64,000 bases of DNA from Macrotis lagotis (taxonomy: Eukaryota > Chordata > Mammalia > Peramelemorphia > Peramelidae), in contig NC_133666.1 of NCBI RefSeq assembly GCF_037893015.1, forward strand, positions 258,513,730 to 258,577,729. Direction: 5' to 3'. The notes under the pieces are model-generated. The model had not been told where the DNA came from, ran no database searches, and worked only from the letters and a program-made list of their open reading frames with translations. Position 1 is the stretch's first letter; every line of letters begins with the position of its first letter. Below, in pieces: positions 1-10,895 of this stretch. A program made the position numbers and the translations under genes.

Positions 1-119
1 TATATATACATAATGGAATGATAGCAAGAAATATTTTTGACTGTGAAGTCAATGGGGACCAGGGGGAATTGTGAATCTTGATTGAAGTCATAGAACAATT
101 GATTCACATAGTTTGGTAG

Positions 120-300
120 TGTTGATCTCAATCCTAGTCCCAAAGCAAATGCTGGTTTATTTTCCAATTACATGCAAAAATAGCTTTCAACATTTTTCCC
201 TTTGCAAGCTTTTGAGATTCACACTTTCTGTACCCTTCCTTCCCACCTCCTTCTCCATGGCAGAAAATCTGATACAGGTTGTACTTGGAAAATCAGTTTT
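120..300 (-). mobile_element. L1 3' end fragment
   Basis: Read on the minus strand, this is the pyrimidine-rich 3' untranslated end of a marsupial L1. The plus strand shows 'ttccaattacatg', 'agctttcaacattt' and a C/T-rich stretch. The same landmarks occur in the better preserved copy at 11858-12440. It is severely 5' truncated, with no coding part left. Confidence 0.6.
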
Positions 301-324
301 AACTTATTTCTGCATTAATTAAGC

Positions 325-800
325 TTTTTAAAAAATATGTATTTATTTTCATCCATATGGGCATGTATATTTTTAAGTTACAAAATTTCCTTCCACCCTC
401 CCTTCCCCCCGTCCCCTCAGTAGCAGTCAGGTTAGCATTGTACATACCTATTTTTGATAAACATATATATGTATATATATATATATATATAATATATATT
501 ATATATACATAATACACATAAATAAATATATATAAGTCATTTTCAGTATGAGGAATTAGGAGTAACGTAAAGAAATACATGAAATTATTTCTATAAAGTG
601 TTCATCATATTCTTAAGGGGTTTTTTGTTTTGTTTTGTTTTTCTTCCACTGGATACTATTGTCCACATTGGGTCTAATACCACTGTCCTAGGTCTCTGAA
701 CTGCTAAGATGAACTGCTTCCATCAAGGTTGATCATCTCACAGTGTTGTTTTTAATTTGTACATTTTTCTCTTGGTTCTGTTCCATGCATTTTTTTGTTT
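325..800 (-). mobile_element. L1 3' UTR fragment (A/C-type family)
   Basis: The sequence matches, in order, the 3' end of the full-length minus-strand L1 at 36292-36720: the A/T-rich end, 'acaaaatttcc', the C-rich stretch, 'gctgcttccatcaaggttg'-like sequence and 'ttctcttggttct'. It is a 5'-truncated copy containing only 3' UTR and the last bases of ORF2. A (TA)n array interrupts it at 463-530. Confidence 0.7.
463..530. repeat. (TA)n-rich microsatellite
   Basis: Nearly pure alternating T and A with short interruptions lies inside an L1 3' UTR fragment. This is a simple repeat with no coding content. Confidence 0.9.
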
Positions 801-1062
801 TTTTCAGTTTTTATCAAATATAAGCAAGTTCTTAAGACATAGTGTTGATTAAGTACTGACACTAAGATGAATACAAGATAGAGATACAAAAAGCTCAAGA
901 AAAACCGAGGTGGAAGAAAACTTACAGAGAGGAATGTCAGGGAGGGGATTCCCGCCCCCCAAAAGCCAAGCCAAGAGGGAAAAAAAGGTGTTTGATAGAC
1001 TTGAGATGAGGAGAGGGGAATTTAGGCTTAGGCAATGGATCATGACAAATACAGTCAGGGGA

Positions 1063-1077
1063 GAAAGAGAGAGAGAC

Positions 1078-1118
<41 letters not shown>

Positions 1119-1196
1119 GACAGAGAGACAGAGAGAGAGACAGAGACAGAGACAGACAGAGACAGACAGACAGACAGACAGACAGAGAAAGAGAAT
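1063..1196. repeat. (GA)n/(GACA)n compound microsatellite
   Basis: GAGA runs alternate with blocks of GACAGACA over about 130 bp. The open plus-strand frame through it encodes only Arg/Glu/Asp/Thr/Gln repeats and is an artefact of the repeat. Confidence 0.95.
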
Positions 1197-1319
1197 TTAG
1201 AGACTATGTCCTAGTTGAAACAGTTGAATAAAAGTAGTTCAAAAATGCAACACAATTTCAAATAAAGTATAGAATGAAGTAACTACTAGAAAAATCAAAA
1301 AGTAGTACAGAGTATGAAA

Positions 1320-1535
1320 GGTGGATAGAATAAATAGAGAGTTGGCCTTGGAGCCAGGACCACACAGGTTTTAAGTCCTGCCTCTGACACACAAAAACTG
1401 ATTGATCCTGGGTAAGTCCAACCTTCCAGTTCTTAAGGCACCTCTATGTGTCTATATCTTGCAGAGAAGATACAGGCCTTCACAGCTTGGAGTACCACCA
1501 TACAACTGAAATCATAGAGTTATCCTGCATCAAAA
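1320..1535 (+). mobile_element. CORE-SINE (THER2/MIR-like)
   Basis: A tRNA-like head ('ttggccttggagccaggacc', 'ctgcctctgacac') is followed by a body containing 'cttgcagagaag' and 'gaaatcatag'. The same body follows the head at 43565-43790, which supports a single family. Old and diverged, with no TSD found. Confidence 0.6.
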
Positions 1536-1547
1536 AATTATTATCCT

Positions 1548-1656
1548 GGGGCAGCTAGGTTGCACAGTGGATAGAGCACTGGTCCTGGAGTCCGGAGTGC
1601 CTGAGTTCAAATCCAGCCTTAGACCCCTAGTTGTGTGGCTTTAGGAAGCCACATCC
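1548..1656 (+). mobile_element. WSINE/MAR-type SINE, 3' truncated
   Basis: It begins with the typical 'ggggcagctagg' head and 'cagtggatagagcactgg' box, then 'gagttcaaatccagcct', and stops near 'gtgtggctttagg'. The 'cacttaacccc...ttgcc' tail and A-rich end found in intact copies such as 6821-6973 are missing. Confidence 0.85.
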
Positions 1657-2289
1657 TGATTAATATAAAAAGTTCATTGACATAAAACCTAAAATTGATA
1701 GTTGTTTTCCATATCTTTCAATAAAGCAGTTAAAAATGTTCATATGCTTGGCTAACCATGTAAGTCAGATTAATTGAATAATTAATCACTAAAACAGTTT
1801 TAAAACTTCCATATCTCTCAGGACATAGATAGATTTTTTAAAATAATTAATCATATTTAGTCACATTGGTTTCACCAAAGATACAATATTTTAGTGATAA
1901 CAAAAAGTTATTGTATCCTTAATAAATAAAATAATTATTTTAACATTATTTATTTCACCTTATATCTTCTTAATGTCCACTTTATCAATATTTCTTAATG
2001 TAACATAATAATACAATAGTAAAAATGTAAATGACTTATAATAAATCATTTTACTGCTAGGAATGAATTGTCAAAAAACTTAAAAGAATACTGGTTCCTT
2101 GGTCTCATAGCAAGTTTCTGTCAGGGACCAAGATGTTTCCCAACTGGTCCGTACAATAAACTGAAATCTGCCTCCTTGCAGATTATAACCACAATTTCTA
2201 ATCTCCCTTCCAAAGCAATAGAAAAGGAAAAAAAGCATATATCCAAATTCAAATTTTCTATTTCCAAAGTTTCAAAGGTAGAATTTGAG
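1657..2289. other. AT-rich sequence, nothing recognised
   Basis: Very AT-rich with many stops in all frames. I see no repeat family, RNA gene or exon-like feature here. Confidence 0.5.
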
Positions 2290-2520
2290 ATATATATTCT
2301 AGGTAATGCAAAGAATTTAGAATCAGGAAGACCCAAGTTCAAATCCTTCCCCAGACACAAGAACCAAGCTGGGTAAACTGACCAAGTCACTTGACCTTTC
2401 ATATTGTAAGTTTTCTTGCCTGTAAAATGGGGATAGTAGTGGCATTCATTTCTTACAGTGGTTGTGAGAATTAAATGAGATTACATATACCAAACACTTT
2501 TGCAAACTTTATAGTCCCAG
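2290..2520 (+). mobile_element. CORE-SINE/MIR with L2-like tail
   Basis: The head 'aatttagaatcaggaagacc' is followed by 'agttcaaatcc', 'aagtcacttgacct', 'cctgtaaaatgggga' and the tail 'ttgtgagaattaaatgaga', the order expected of MIR-type SINEs. The predicted 102-aa and 93-aa frames over this stretch are shadows of the SINE. Confidence 0.75.
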
Positions 2521-2997
2521 GTGAAGAGATCCTGTTATTACTGCTGTTGTGGATGCTGTATATTTAGGGTCATTTTGTGGTATTTGATAGTGGGGAAAAA
2601 AAGTTACTCAATGGGGATATGGCATTTATGATCCTCTCTTGAACATATGCACCTCATCCTGCTATTGGATAGAAGATCCAGAAGCTTTTGACTTTGGGTT
2701 TTTCTTTCCTACATGAACGATTCCTACCAAGCTGAAAAAAAATTGAAATCCCCATGGAAAGGTACTTCTCTAGAGTTCTGGAAAAGGGATTGTTGACTTC
2801 AGGTACCATGGCCATCTGAAAAGAACATGGAGGGTTCTGAGGATAGTAAGAAAAACCATTTCAAGATGTTGGCACAAAACCCAGTCTCCAGAGCATAGTT
2901 TCACAAGAGAATCATTTGCAGGGCCCTCAGTCTGGTCCATTGTATTCAAATGATTTTGGAACATCAAGAAGGATTTATTTTCTGCCTGTCCTATTCC
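2521..2997. other. Unique sequence, nothing recognised
   Basis: Moderate base composition. I see no repeat signature, and the single short minus-strand frame (2770-3003) resembles nothing I know. Confidence 0.4.
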
Positions 2998-3009
2998 CAA
3001 CATTGAGTT

Positions 3010-3159
3010 CTTTTAGTTTTTGCCAGGCAATGGGGTTTAAGTGGCTTGCCCAAGGCCACACAGCTAGGTAATTATTAAGTGTCTGAGGCTGGATTTGAAC
3101 TCAGGTACTCCTGACTCCAAGGCCAGTGTTCTATCCACTTCGCCACCTAGCTGCCTCCT
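3010..3159 (-). mobile_element. WSINE/MAR-type SINE with TSD
   Basis: A full-length SINE in reverse: T-rich end, 'ggcttgcccaaggccacaca', 'aactcaggtactcctgactc', ending at the reversed head 'gccacctagctgcc'. The flanks carry an exact 12-bp TSD, 'caacattgagtt', at 2998-3009 and 3160-3171. Confidence 0.95.
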
Positions 3160-3299
3160 CAACATTGAGTTATAATAGAGATTGTAGAATTATAGATTCT
3201 CTAAAAGAGAATGCAAATTAAACTCACTCCAATAAATCCCAACTGCTCGTTTCAAAGAAAACATCTACATTTTGGGGGAGATATTTATAAAATATTTAA

Positions 3300-3545
3300 A
3301 CATCAATATCATATTTGCTTCATTCATTTTCAACTCTTTGTGACTTATGTAGGGTTTTTTGGGAAAATATACTAAAGTGTTTTGCCATTCCTTCCCCAGC
3401 TCATCTTACAGATGAGAAAACTGAGAAAGAATAATTGTCTTCTTCAGGGTTACACAGTTAATAAGTATCTATGGTCAGATTTGAACCAATGAAAAAATGT
3501 TTTCCTGACTCTGACACTCTATCCTCTACACCATGTACCTGCCCA
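3300..3545 (-). mobile_element. THER1-type CORE-SINE
   Basis: In reverse it shows the L2-like tail ('gttttgccattcc', 'cagatgagaaaactgag'), the CORE ('cacagttaataag') and the tRNA-like head ('tttcctgactctgacactc'). The order is as in the copy at 54650-54900. Diverged, with no TSD recognised. Confidence 0.75.
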
Positions 3546-3946
3546 TATTATGTATGGAATTTCATTAAATTGGTGCAAAGGTTAACCTAGAGGGAGGTCT
3601 GGAGTATGCTTACTATTCACCTTATAAAAAATTTATAAGAGTGCATTAAGAATTAAACTGTATGAAAAATATGTGGCTAATGTGAATTTGAGCCATATTA
3701 AGGAATATCGACATAGCTCCACTGAAGTGCTGAAACATTCCCTGGGTGAGATTACTGCATTGAATTCTTTCCAATTCTTATTGATCACTTATTTAAAATT
3801 TCCAATATTAATGGTTTCTGTTCTTTCTTACCTTTTCTTTTGGATTAGCAGTTTAAGATTAATTTATCTTGCGGTTATTTTTAATCTATTTTAATTATTT
3901 TAATTCATTTGTTTATGACTTATTCTTATACTTCCTATTAGGTAAA

Positions 3947-3993
<47 letters not shown>

Positions 3994-4620
3994 ATGTGTG
4001 TATGTATGTATGTATGTAATTATTATAGTTAGTGTAAACATAGTAAATCCTGTTACATATCTACCTGAGGTAGAAAGTGAGGTTTTAGAATATGACTGTA
4101 TAATATGACTGGATGTTTTGCTTTCCCCTGTGACAGAACTTAAAGTACACTCCTTTAGAAGGAACAAACTTTAGTATATTGATGAATCATGCCTCAGAAA
4201 TGAGGAAGGAAGCATGGTTTTAGTTATGGCATTATCATCACCACATGAGTAGATATCCATTCAGCACAATTTGAACTTTAGTCAATAGACAGCAGTTTTG
4301 CATTTGGAATGGTCCAATGACTTTGGAAACATCAGAGTTTCCTTCTCTTCAGGACAGTGCATTAAAAATCAGAGTTTTCCCATCTATTAGACTATTTGCT
4401 GCTTTCCCAACTACAAGTGTAAAAGAAATTCCAGAGCACAGTCAAGAAAACAGTGTTCAAGGCTGTGGAATGACCAATTAAGACTTAAAAGAAAGGATAT
4501 AAACATGATAATGTTATATGATTTTGTTATGTGAATTTGGGTTGGTCCAATTGGATTTATAGTACACCCTAAGAAATTATCCCTCCCTATGATGGAACAT
4601 TTATTCATTCATTGAGTCAT
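3546..4620. other. AT-rich unique sequence with one microsatellite
   Basis: Apart from the repeat at 3947-4017 I see no recognisable element. Short frames at 3673-3894 and 4411-4608 have no recognisable content. Confidence 0.4.
3947..4017. repeat. (TA)n-(TG)n-(TATG)n compound microsatellite
   Basis: About 25 bp of TA is followed by TG repeats, then TGTA repeats. Two of the predicted frames are translations of this array. Confidence 0.95.
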
Positions 4621-4624
4621 TGAG

Positions 4625-5430
4625 CACACAAAGAACTGGTAGAGCTGGCTCAAAAATATTAGTAGGGGAATTTTCACAGGACTTCTATCACTGCCTTTGA
4701 GATGTACCCCAAACACAATGCATCCAAGTCAGTGAGACCAATTTGATTTCCTTTCCCATATGTGCCTTTTGAAGCTTGGTAGATTGAAATGATGCATCTG
4801 CTACCTTTCTTTGATTAAATATGCTTTAGTTATGAGCTACATGTTTTCCCAATGGGTGGAAGTATTTCCCTGTCAAAATACCACAGCCACTGAGGTAGCA
4901 AAGTTCCAATTAGAGAAAATATCATTCTATTATTGGGAATTCTTAAAGAAATACTCAGCATCTCCACTGTGCCTATCACCCCAATCTACAGGAATGGTTG
5001 AAACAGTTAACAAGGTACTTAAGAATTCCCTTGCTAAATTATCTGAGGATCTAGGTATCACCTGGCCCAAAGCCCTTCCATTAGTTTTACTAGGCCTTAG
5101 ATTTGGTTCTCATAAGCTCAGATCCCATAATTATCAGGATACCTATGGGTGGGAAACATAGCAACTAAAGGCTCCCTCTTGCAGTACTGTATTAGGTTGG
5201 CACAGAGACTTGCCCATTTGTTTTGCAATCCCATTCTTTAGAAAGCTCAACCAAGACTCATCCCCAGAATCAATGCTGTGAATGTGTCTACTGGAATGAT
5301 ATCTCTGAAAATATTTATTTGAGCCACAGTGGAAAAGTTTCTTTGAAACTCTGCTCACCAGTCCCCATTGCTTCTAAGACAGGGAATAAAGTCCTGGATC
5401 CACCTGACATGTCTTAAGAGTGCAATACCA
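4625..5430 (+). pseudogene. Endogenous gammaretrovirus-like pol remnant (integrase)
   Basis: A 116-residue open stretch (4811-5161) reads as the integrase core of a gammaretrovirus-like element: an aromatic-rich core strand, then the region around the third catalytic acidic residue (within S-x-G-M-V-E), then a W-P-K-A-L-P segment. The spacing between the core strand and the catalytic Glu is only about 25 residues, much shorter than in the family, so the segment expected to hold the second catalytic Asp appears deleted. Downstream, in other frames, a degenerate integrase C-terminal tail can be followed to about 5410. Upstream only a poor trace of the zinc-binding N-terminus is seen (about 4625-4800). 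Stops and frameshifts make it non-functional. No flanking LTR was identified with confidence. Confidence 0.75.
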
Positions 5431-5695
5431 CCCACTTGGATTGGGTGGAACCCATAGGTGATCTGCAAATCAAATGGGTCTGAAGCAGCTGACATCTGAA
5501 GGAGGTTACTGTTACCAGGACCCGCCAGACCAAGAAGCAGCCACCATCTTATGTAGACCAAAGACTCAAGAAGTCAGACAGAGGCCGAGGTTTGTTACTA
5601 CAAGCACCATTTATGTACTAATATTTTCTTTCTCCTTGATAGTTTTAATGATTCATAAAAGTAGCAGGGTTTTTTTTTTTCCTAAACATACTTAA
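5431..5695 (+). pseudogene. Probable start of a degenerate retroviral env frame
   Basis: A 73-residue frame (5474-5695) follows the integrase tail directly, where env starts in simple retroviruses. It ends in a hydrophobic stretch (about residues 44-62) that could be a leader or membrane segment. Sequence identity to env is not visible to me; the call rests on position and hydrophobicity. The frame stops at a poly-T run. Confidence 0.35.
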
Positions 5696-6808
5696 GGTTT
5701 AAACTGTAGTTAATGATAAGTTTTTGTTATTTAAGAATCAATTCCTGGGACTGTAATTTGTTTTTAGTTTTGATTACCAGGATAGTTGACTAAATTATCA
5801 TAAAGTCAATAATAGAAAATGGTATGTGCAGCAGTCTAAAAACTGCTAAAGTGGATGTCTGTAAAAGGGTTAAGGGGAAAGAGTTATGAAGACAACTTGG
5901 GGCACAGTCTAGGTAGTATTCTCTTGGCTCTATTTCCCTATTATGTTATTCCTGGAAAAATAAAATTGCCTGTGGTGCATCTTGATCCTTGCCCTTAACA
6001 CCCTGTGGCAATATAATTGGCTATCAGATAAGACTCATGTCTGGATCAAACAGAGCTAATAGAATTTCCTCTTTGTCATATGATAACTATGTCCTTTTTT
6101 TCATTTTATATCAAATTTCTATAATTAAGAAGTTTTATAAATCTATATAATAGGTAATTGTATCAATATCAAAAATCATCTGTCTATAAAAGCTCCTAAC
6201 CTTATTCACCAAATGGAGGGAATGCTAAGAGTTATGATTTTTATATTGATAAACATCATATGTGTAATGGATTTAAAAATAATAATTTTGTTTCTAGAAT
6301 TTTTTATTACAACAGGCCTGGGAAAACAGTGAAAAATAAAGGAGCTAGTAGCAATTTGTTTCAATCATGACAGGTCCTCAAGTTTCTCCTGAATTGTGTT
6401 TGCCTGTGTTAGGTGTATCCATATGATTTGACAGTACAGTAGCCCCAAAACTATACAATCAACCCAGCCATTTCCACAGGACTTCTACTTCGATAGTCAC
6501 CAATGATGGAACTGTTGTATAGTCCTGCATGGTGGTCACATGCTGATAAGATCACAGAAGCCCCAAAGCTGATTATTCTATGATCTACCTTTCTTCTTAG
6601 GATCATGTATAAAATATCTAGTTCCACAGAAGCAAGGAAGTTTTAGGATTGGAGTAATCCCATAATGTGAAAATCAGTTCTTTGCAAAGAAGGTAATTAA
6701 TAAACCTCTATCTGATTTACTGGCAAGCCATCTCTGGCCAGTTTTGTCATGATCAGGAGCTGACTCAGGAAAAACTGACTCAGGAACTGACTAAGGAAAA
6801 ATTTGGTT
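5696..6808. other. Unassigned; may hold remaining env/3' LTR remnants
   Basis: No open frame longer than about 60 codons. A purine-rich stretch near 6330 and an 'aataaa' near 6700 could belong to a decayed 3' LTR, but I could not find a matching 5' copy. No firm feature. Confidence 0.25.
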
Positions 6809-6820
6809 AAGACTATATAT

Positions 6821-6973
6821 CTGTGGGTGGCTAGGTGGCACAGTGGATAAAGCACTGGCTCTGGAATCAGGAGTACCTGGGTTCAAATCCAGTCTCAGAC
6901 ACTTAATAGTTACCTAGCTGTGTGGCCTTGGGCAAGCCACTTAACCCCATTTGCCTTTCAAAAACCTAAAAAA
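6821..6973 (+). mobile_element. WSINE/MAR-type SINE with TSD
   Basis: A well preserved full-length SINE: 'gggtggctaggtggcacagt' head, 'gttcaaatcc', 'acctagctgtgtggccttgg', 'cttaaccccatttgcc', A-rich end. Exact 12-bp TSD 'aagactatatat' at 6809-6820 and 6974-6985. Confidence 0.97.
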
Positions 6974-6996
6974 AAGACTATATATGTGTATGTATG

Positions 6997-6998
<2 letters not shown>

Positions 6999-7040
<42 letters not shown>
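6999..7040. repeat. (CA)n microsatellite
   Basis: About 20 CA units just downstream of the SINE TSD, preceded by a short TATG-rich stretch. Confidence 0.97.
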
Positions 7041-7043
<3 letters not shown>

Positions 7044-8720
7044 TTCTAACAGTGACCTCTTTAAGCCATCTAAAGTGAAGAACTAGACATCCTTTATCTG
7101 TCCCTCTTCTCTTCCCCTCATATAAATAGGGTCATTCTTTCCTTATTTCTCCCTTTAGATTTGACTCTTAAACTACCTTTTACCCCCTCCCCCAGCCCTC
7201 TTCCTCTTAAGAGAGACAGTTCCTGGAACCTCTAGGTAATGAAAAAATAGGAAAGGAAATTTATTATAGGCCAATGCCTCTGAGAATTTTTAAGAGACAG
7301 CTTCTTATCCTGTCTGCATATCCTTAAAATTCTCCTGAGTTACTTTCCTTTGCTCAGGAGATTCTAGGAAAGGCCATCTTCATTTAATCTTTTCCTTGCT
7401 TTTGGGGATTTATAATAATATTGGCTGATAACATCTCTTTGTTTCATTTCAAGTCCCTATCTGGTGATCCTGGAATTTTTTTAAAAAATATCCTTCTCTT
7501 TCTCTGTTTCCTTGAGTGACTCCCTTAGCAGCATTTATTTTTTCTAAGGATATACACACATACACTATCAAATCTATTATAAAGGAACCAGTTCCTTTTT
7601 TGGGAAACATATCACAATAAAAAAATAAAGAAAATGAAGAAACTTTTAAAGGCAGAATGGGATAAAGTTCAGCAGAAGAATAATGGTGACAGAAGTGAAG
7701 AAGAGGTAGGAGAGGTCACAGCTTTCACCAAGTAGAGACAGGTACGATTCTTCCCATCTGGGAAGTGGTAGTGCTGAGCACTCCCCCTTCCAAATGATGA
7801 CCATTCTCTAGCACTTTTCATTCTTCACCTTTATGTATTTAAGCTATGGAGCCCCTTCCAAGATTTCAGTCTCTCACTTCTATAGAAGAAAATGAACCTG
7901 TCTTTTAAAAAAAAGTCACAGACTCAGCACTCAAAGCTCAACTAGAAAAGATGCCAATTTTCTGCCTCCAGCAACACAGCACAGCTTTATTACCCCTCTT
8001 CTATTTTCCTTAAGACTATTACTTTGCACATTTCCTAATGTCTTTAGGTGAATACAATTCATTTTGTGTCTTCTTTCTTCTCTTATTAAAGGAAACATTC
8101 AATGTTATGAATGCTTTCAAGAATCATTGTTACTTCTATTTCTTAAATGATATTAGTATTATACTGAATTCTTCAAGAAGAAATTTTAATGAAATGGCTT
8201 TTTTCTTTTGCCTCATATATTTTATTCATGTTCTTGTTTATATCTAATTTTATTGTATTGTTCCCTGATAATCTAGCTTGTGTAATTTCTACGTTGCTTT
8301 TTTGAATTTGCAAAGGACTTCCATGTGATCAGTTTGGGGAAAAGTTCTCTATTTCATTAAAAACAATGTATATTCTTGAGGTCTCCCATGATAGAGGTGA
8401 TAGTGAAATGAGAGAGGTATAATTTTATAGGGATAAGCCATGTCTTGATATGTTGTGGGAAATCCCTCCACTCATCCAGATTGTCCATCCATCTACACCT
8501 AATAGATTTTTTTTAATTGCCTAAAACACTGAGAGCTTATGTTATTTGCTCATAGTCATATTTCTGGTATGTATTTATTGGAGGCATGAATTTAGTTCAG
8601 GCTTTACCTTCAATGCACTATGCCATGATCTTTGTCCCTGTCTCTTTCTTTATCTCTTTCTTAATAAATAAAACATAGATATGAACTACGTATTAAATAA
8701 ACTGAAAAAGATTATATAGT
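7041..8720. other. Unique sequence, nothing recognised
   Basis: Mixed sequence with a C-rich patch near 7180-7210 and AT-rich remainder. The only open frame of note (8038-8247) is hydrophobic, short and unrecognised. No repeat family identified. Confidence 0.4.
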
Positions 8721-8836
8721 TATATATAAATAACATATACACATACATGCATAGCATGTATATGCATATATGTATATTTGTATACAAATATGTATAAACT
8801 TATGCATATTATGCACATGAGAATATACATATATAC

Positions 8837-8871
<35 letters not shown>

Positions 8872-8880
8872 TATATGTCA
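8721..8880. repeat. TA/TATG-rich low-complexity tract
   Basis: Imperfect TATA, CATA and TATG runs over about 160 bp. Confidence 0.85.
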
Positions 8881-8959
8881 CTCAGCATGTGGAAGATAAA
8901 AACTAAGCAATCTATTCCCTAAAGAAATTGACAAAATCCCAGTCAATGAGTAAAAATTA

Positions 8960-9190
8960 AGTTGTTACTCTTCTAAGCATTGAGATAAGTTCTGAGGAAA
9001 CAAAGAAAAAGCAAAAACACAGTCTATTCACAATGAGCTCTAATGGGGTTGGGGAGGGGCAATAGTAGACAAATAAATATGTGAAGGAAGAAAGAACAGG
9101 AAGGCCTCATGTAAAAGGAAGGATTTCAGTTGAGTCTTGAAGGAAGGAAGGGAAGATAAGAGTCAGAGGTAGAGATGGCATGTTTATTGT
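8960..9190 (+). mobile_element. L2-like LINE 3' fragment
   Basis: Landmarks in the order of mammalian L2 3' ends: 'ctaagcattgagataa', 'aaagaaaaagcaaaaacac', 'acaatgagctctaatgggg', 'agacaaataa', 'ggatttcagttgagtcttga', 'gaaggaagggaag'. Old and diverged. Confidence 0.55.
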
Positions 9191-9399
9191 ATTAAAAAAT
9201 ATTATAGTCTCATGAACTTTATAATCACTCAAAAGAGCTAAGCCTAATTCTTCAAACTAAAAACAAAAACAAAAATAAACAAAACATTTTATGTAAAATT
9301 CTTATATAGATTATATTATGCAATTGAATGGACTACCTGTGGAACAGGCCCATCAATGCACGTGTGTCTGTGTATGCATATGTATTTCTACACAAATAT

Positions 9400-9401
9400 A
9401 T

Positions 9402-9439
<38 letters not shown>

Positions 9440-9446
9440 TATACAT

Positions 9447-9500
<54 letters not shown>
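9400..9500. repeat. Long (TA)n microsatellite
   Basis: Two TA blocks separated by a short CATA stretch, about 100 bp. Overlapping predicted frames are Ile/Tyr repeats only. Confidence 0.95.
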
Positions 9501-9501
<1 letters not shown>

Positions 9502-9744
9502 GACATATATGACTAAAGCCTCAAACAAACAATAAAGACAATCCAGAAATGAAATGGAGTAGAAGGAAAGGAAAACTTGATGTCAAGAAATTGCAGTGTT
9601 TTTAATAACTCCAAGCTTCCTCCTGATACCTGCCATTTTTTTTAACATTTCTATCTTTCTAATGATAAAGCATGGGAGTCTGTGTTACAGGACCATAATT
9701 TGATGGTTGTGGTTAACACATGCTGATCAGTTCCATATGTATCC

Positions 9745-9860
9745 TGGTCTATTCTAAGGTACAATAAAAAGAGTAAGGCAAACCCTGCTCTCAAGGAGTT
9801 CACCATTCTAATGAAGGGAGATAACATATAAAAGAAATTTCAGCTGCACATAAGAAAGGT
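9745..9860 (+). mobile_element. L2-like LINE fragment
   Basis: 'ccctgctctcaaggagttca' followed by 'ccattctaatgaagggagat' and 'aacatataaa' is the typical L2 3' pattern of 'tctcaaggagctcacagtct' plus 'gggagacaacat'. Confidence 0.55.
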
Positions 9861-9925
9861 ACAATCCTGTGACCCTTATCATACAGAATATAATGCATTT
9901 TATTTCATGTTGTTTTGATGTCCAG

Positions 9926-10181
9926 TGTATAGAGTACTGACCCCTGGAGTCAGGAGGATGGGAATTCAAATCCAGCCTCAGACATTTACTAGCTGTGTGA
10001 CCTTAGACAAGTCACTTAAAAAATTGTCTCAGAGTCTTCAGTGTCTTCTCCATTCATCTCGATTCTTATCTGGCCACTGGACTCATATGACTCTAGAAGA
10101 AAAAATGGAGTTGGTAACTTAGCACAAATCCAATTCATTTGTTTGTCATGGCGTCACTTCCCTTATGTCATGGTCTTCTTT
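9926..10181 (+). mobile_element. MAR1-type SINE (tRNA/CORE head, RTE-like tail)
   Basis: The head reads 'tagagtactgacccctggag', 'caaatccagcctcagaca' and 'tagctgtgtgaccttagaca'. The body contains 'ctggccactggactcatatg'. The tail 'tgtcatggtcttctttgaga' resembles the 3' end of the RTE LINE at 12610-14675, consistent with RTE-driven mobilisation (established for MAR1 in marsupials). Its 3' terminus was later split by the SINE at 10193-10355. Confidence 0.8.
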
Positions 10182-10192
10182 GAGAGTGAGAG

Positions 10193-10355
10193 GGGCGGCT
10201 AGGTTGCATAGTGGATAAAGCACCAGCCTTGGAGTCAGGAGTACCTGAGTTCAAATCTGGTCTCAGACATTTAATAATTACCTAGCTGTGTGGCCTTGGG
10301 CAAGCCACGTAACCCCATTTGCCTCGCAAAATCCTAAAAAAAAAAAAAAGAGAGA
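10193..10355 (+). mobile_element. WSINE/MAR-type SINE with TSD
   Basis: Full-length copy from 'ggcggctaggttgcatagtg' to an A14 tail. Exact 11-bp TSD 'gagagtgagag' at 10182-10192 and 10356-10366. It landed in the last bases of the MAR1-type SINE, so it is younger than that element. Confidence 0.95.
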
Positions 10356-10382
10356 GAGAGTGAGAGAAAACCATTATCATTA

Positions 10383-10384
10383 CA

Positions 10385-10426
<42 letters not shown>
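10383..10426. repeat. (ATT)n microsatellite
   Basis: About 14 uninterrupted ATT units. It probably grew from the simple 3' tail of the interrupted MAR1-type SINE. Confidence 0.95.
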
Positions 10427-10560
10427 TCTCCTAATAATGATAATTACATTTCAGATGCTGAGCCAATTGATGATAAAGTGGACTTTTGTGGTAAGGATTC
10501 TTTTTTCCTAAATCCTCAGCAGTTATGACTACTGAAAGAGAAAGAAGCTGGAGTACTTAC

Positions 10561-10895
10561 AGAAGTAGTTGACAAATTTCATTTCCACAAATGTCAATTC
10601 CTTGGATTATGGTTGCATGAACCTGACTAAAAAGAAAGTTATAGTTGGATGGTACCACTATTCTCAAGGCCCTTGGGCTCAGGGTCCTGTACTCTCTACC
10701 TGGGAACATAGGGAGATAGTTATCAAAGGGGTAATTGTAGTTTGAATTGCCAAGTACATTTTTGCCTCTTTTCTCTCCCCCAAATGCCTTTGAATAGCCC
10801 AATTTTGTTCTGTGGTTGGCATTTGGATGCCAAATTGTGAAGATAGATATCCCATTCTCCACAATGACTTCTCAGCTGAATAAGAACAAGAAGAG
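10561..10895 (-). CDS. Candidate exon or decayed exon, product unknown
   Basis: On the minus strand a pyrimidine-rich stretch ending 'cctttcattacag' forms a good acceptor (AG at 10897-10896). It is followed by 335 bp ending at a consensus donor 'gtaagt' (10560-10555). One frame is open for about 104 codons up to the donor. It is not low complexity and has no repeat signature I know; it contains W-H-P, G-Y-S-K-A-F-G-G and N-Y-N-Y-P-F-D-N. A single in-frame TGA lies seven codons into the exon, so it is either read from a downstream start, a pseudo-exon, or a chance frame. Family not recognised. Confidence 0.3.

Noticed and set aside
910..1200. 96-codon frame rich in Arg/Glu/Asp/Gln
   Set aside because: It is a translation of the (GA)n/(GACA)n microsatellite.
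2068..2402. 102- and 93-codon overlapping frames on both strands
   Set aside because: Both cover a MIR-like CORE-SINE and have no protein features.
6300..6800. Possible 3' LTR of the retroviral remnant (purine-rich stretch, 'aataaa')
   Set aside because: No matching second LTR, no TG...CA termini that I could pair, and no TSD; left unassigned.
9400..9500. Tandem array considered as CRISPR-like or satellite
   Set aside because: Simple TA dinucleotide repeats without spacers; this is eukaryotic microsatellite DNA.
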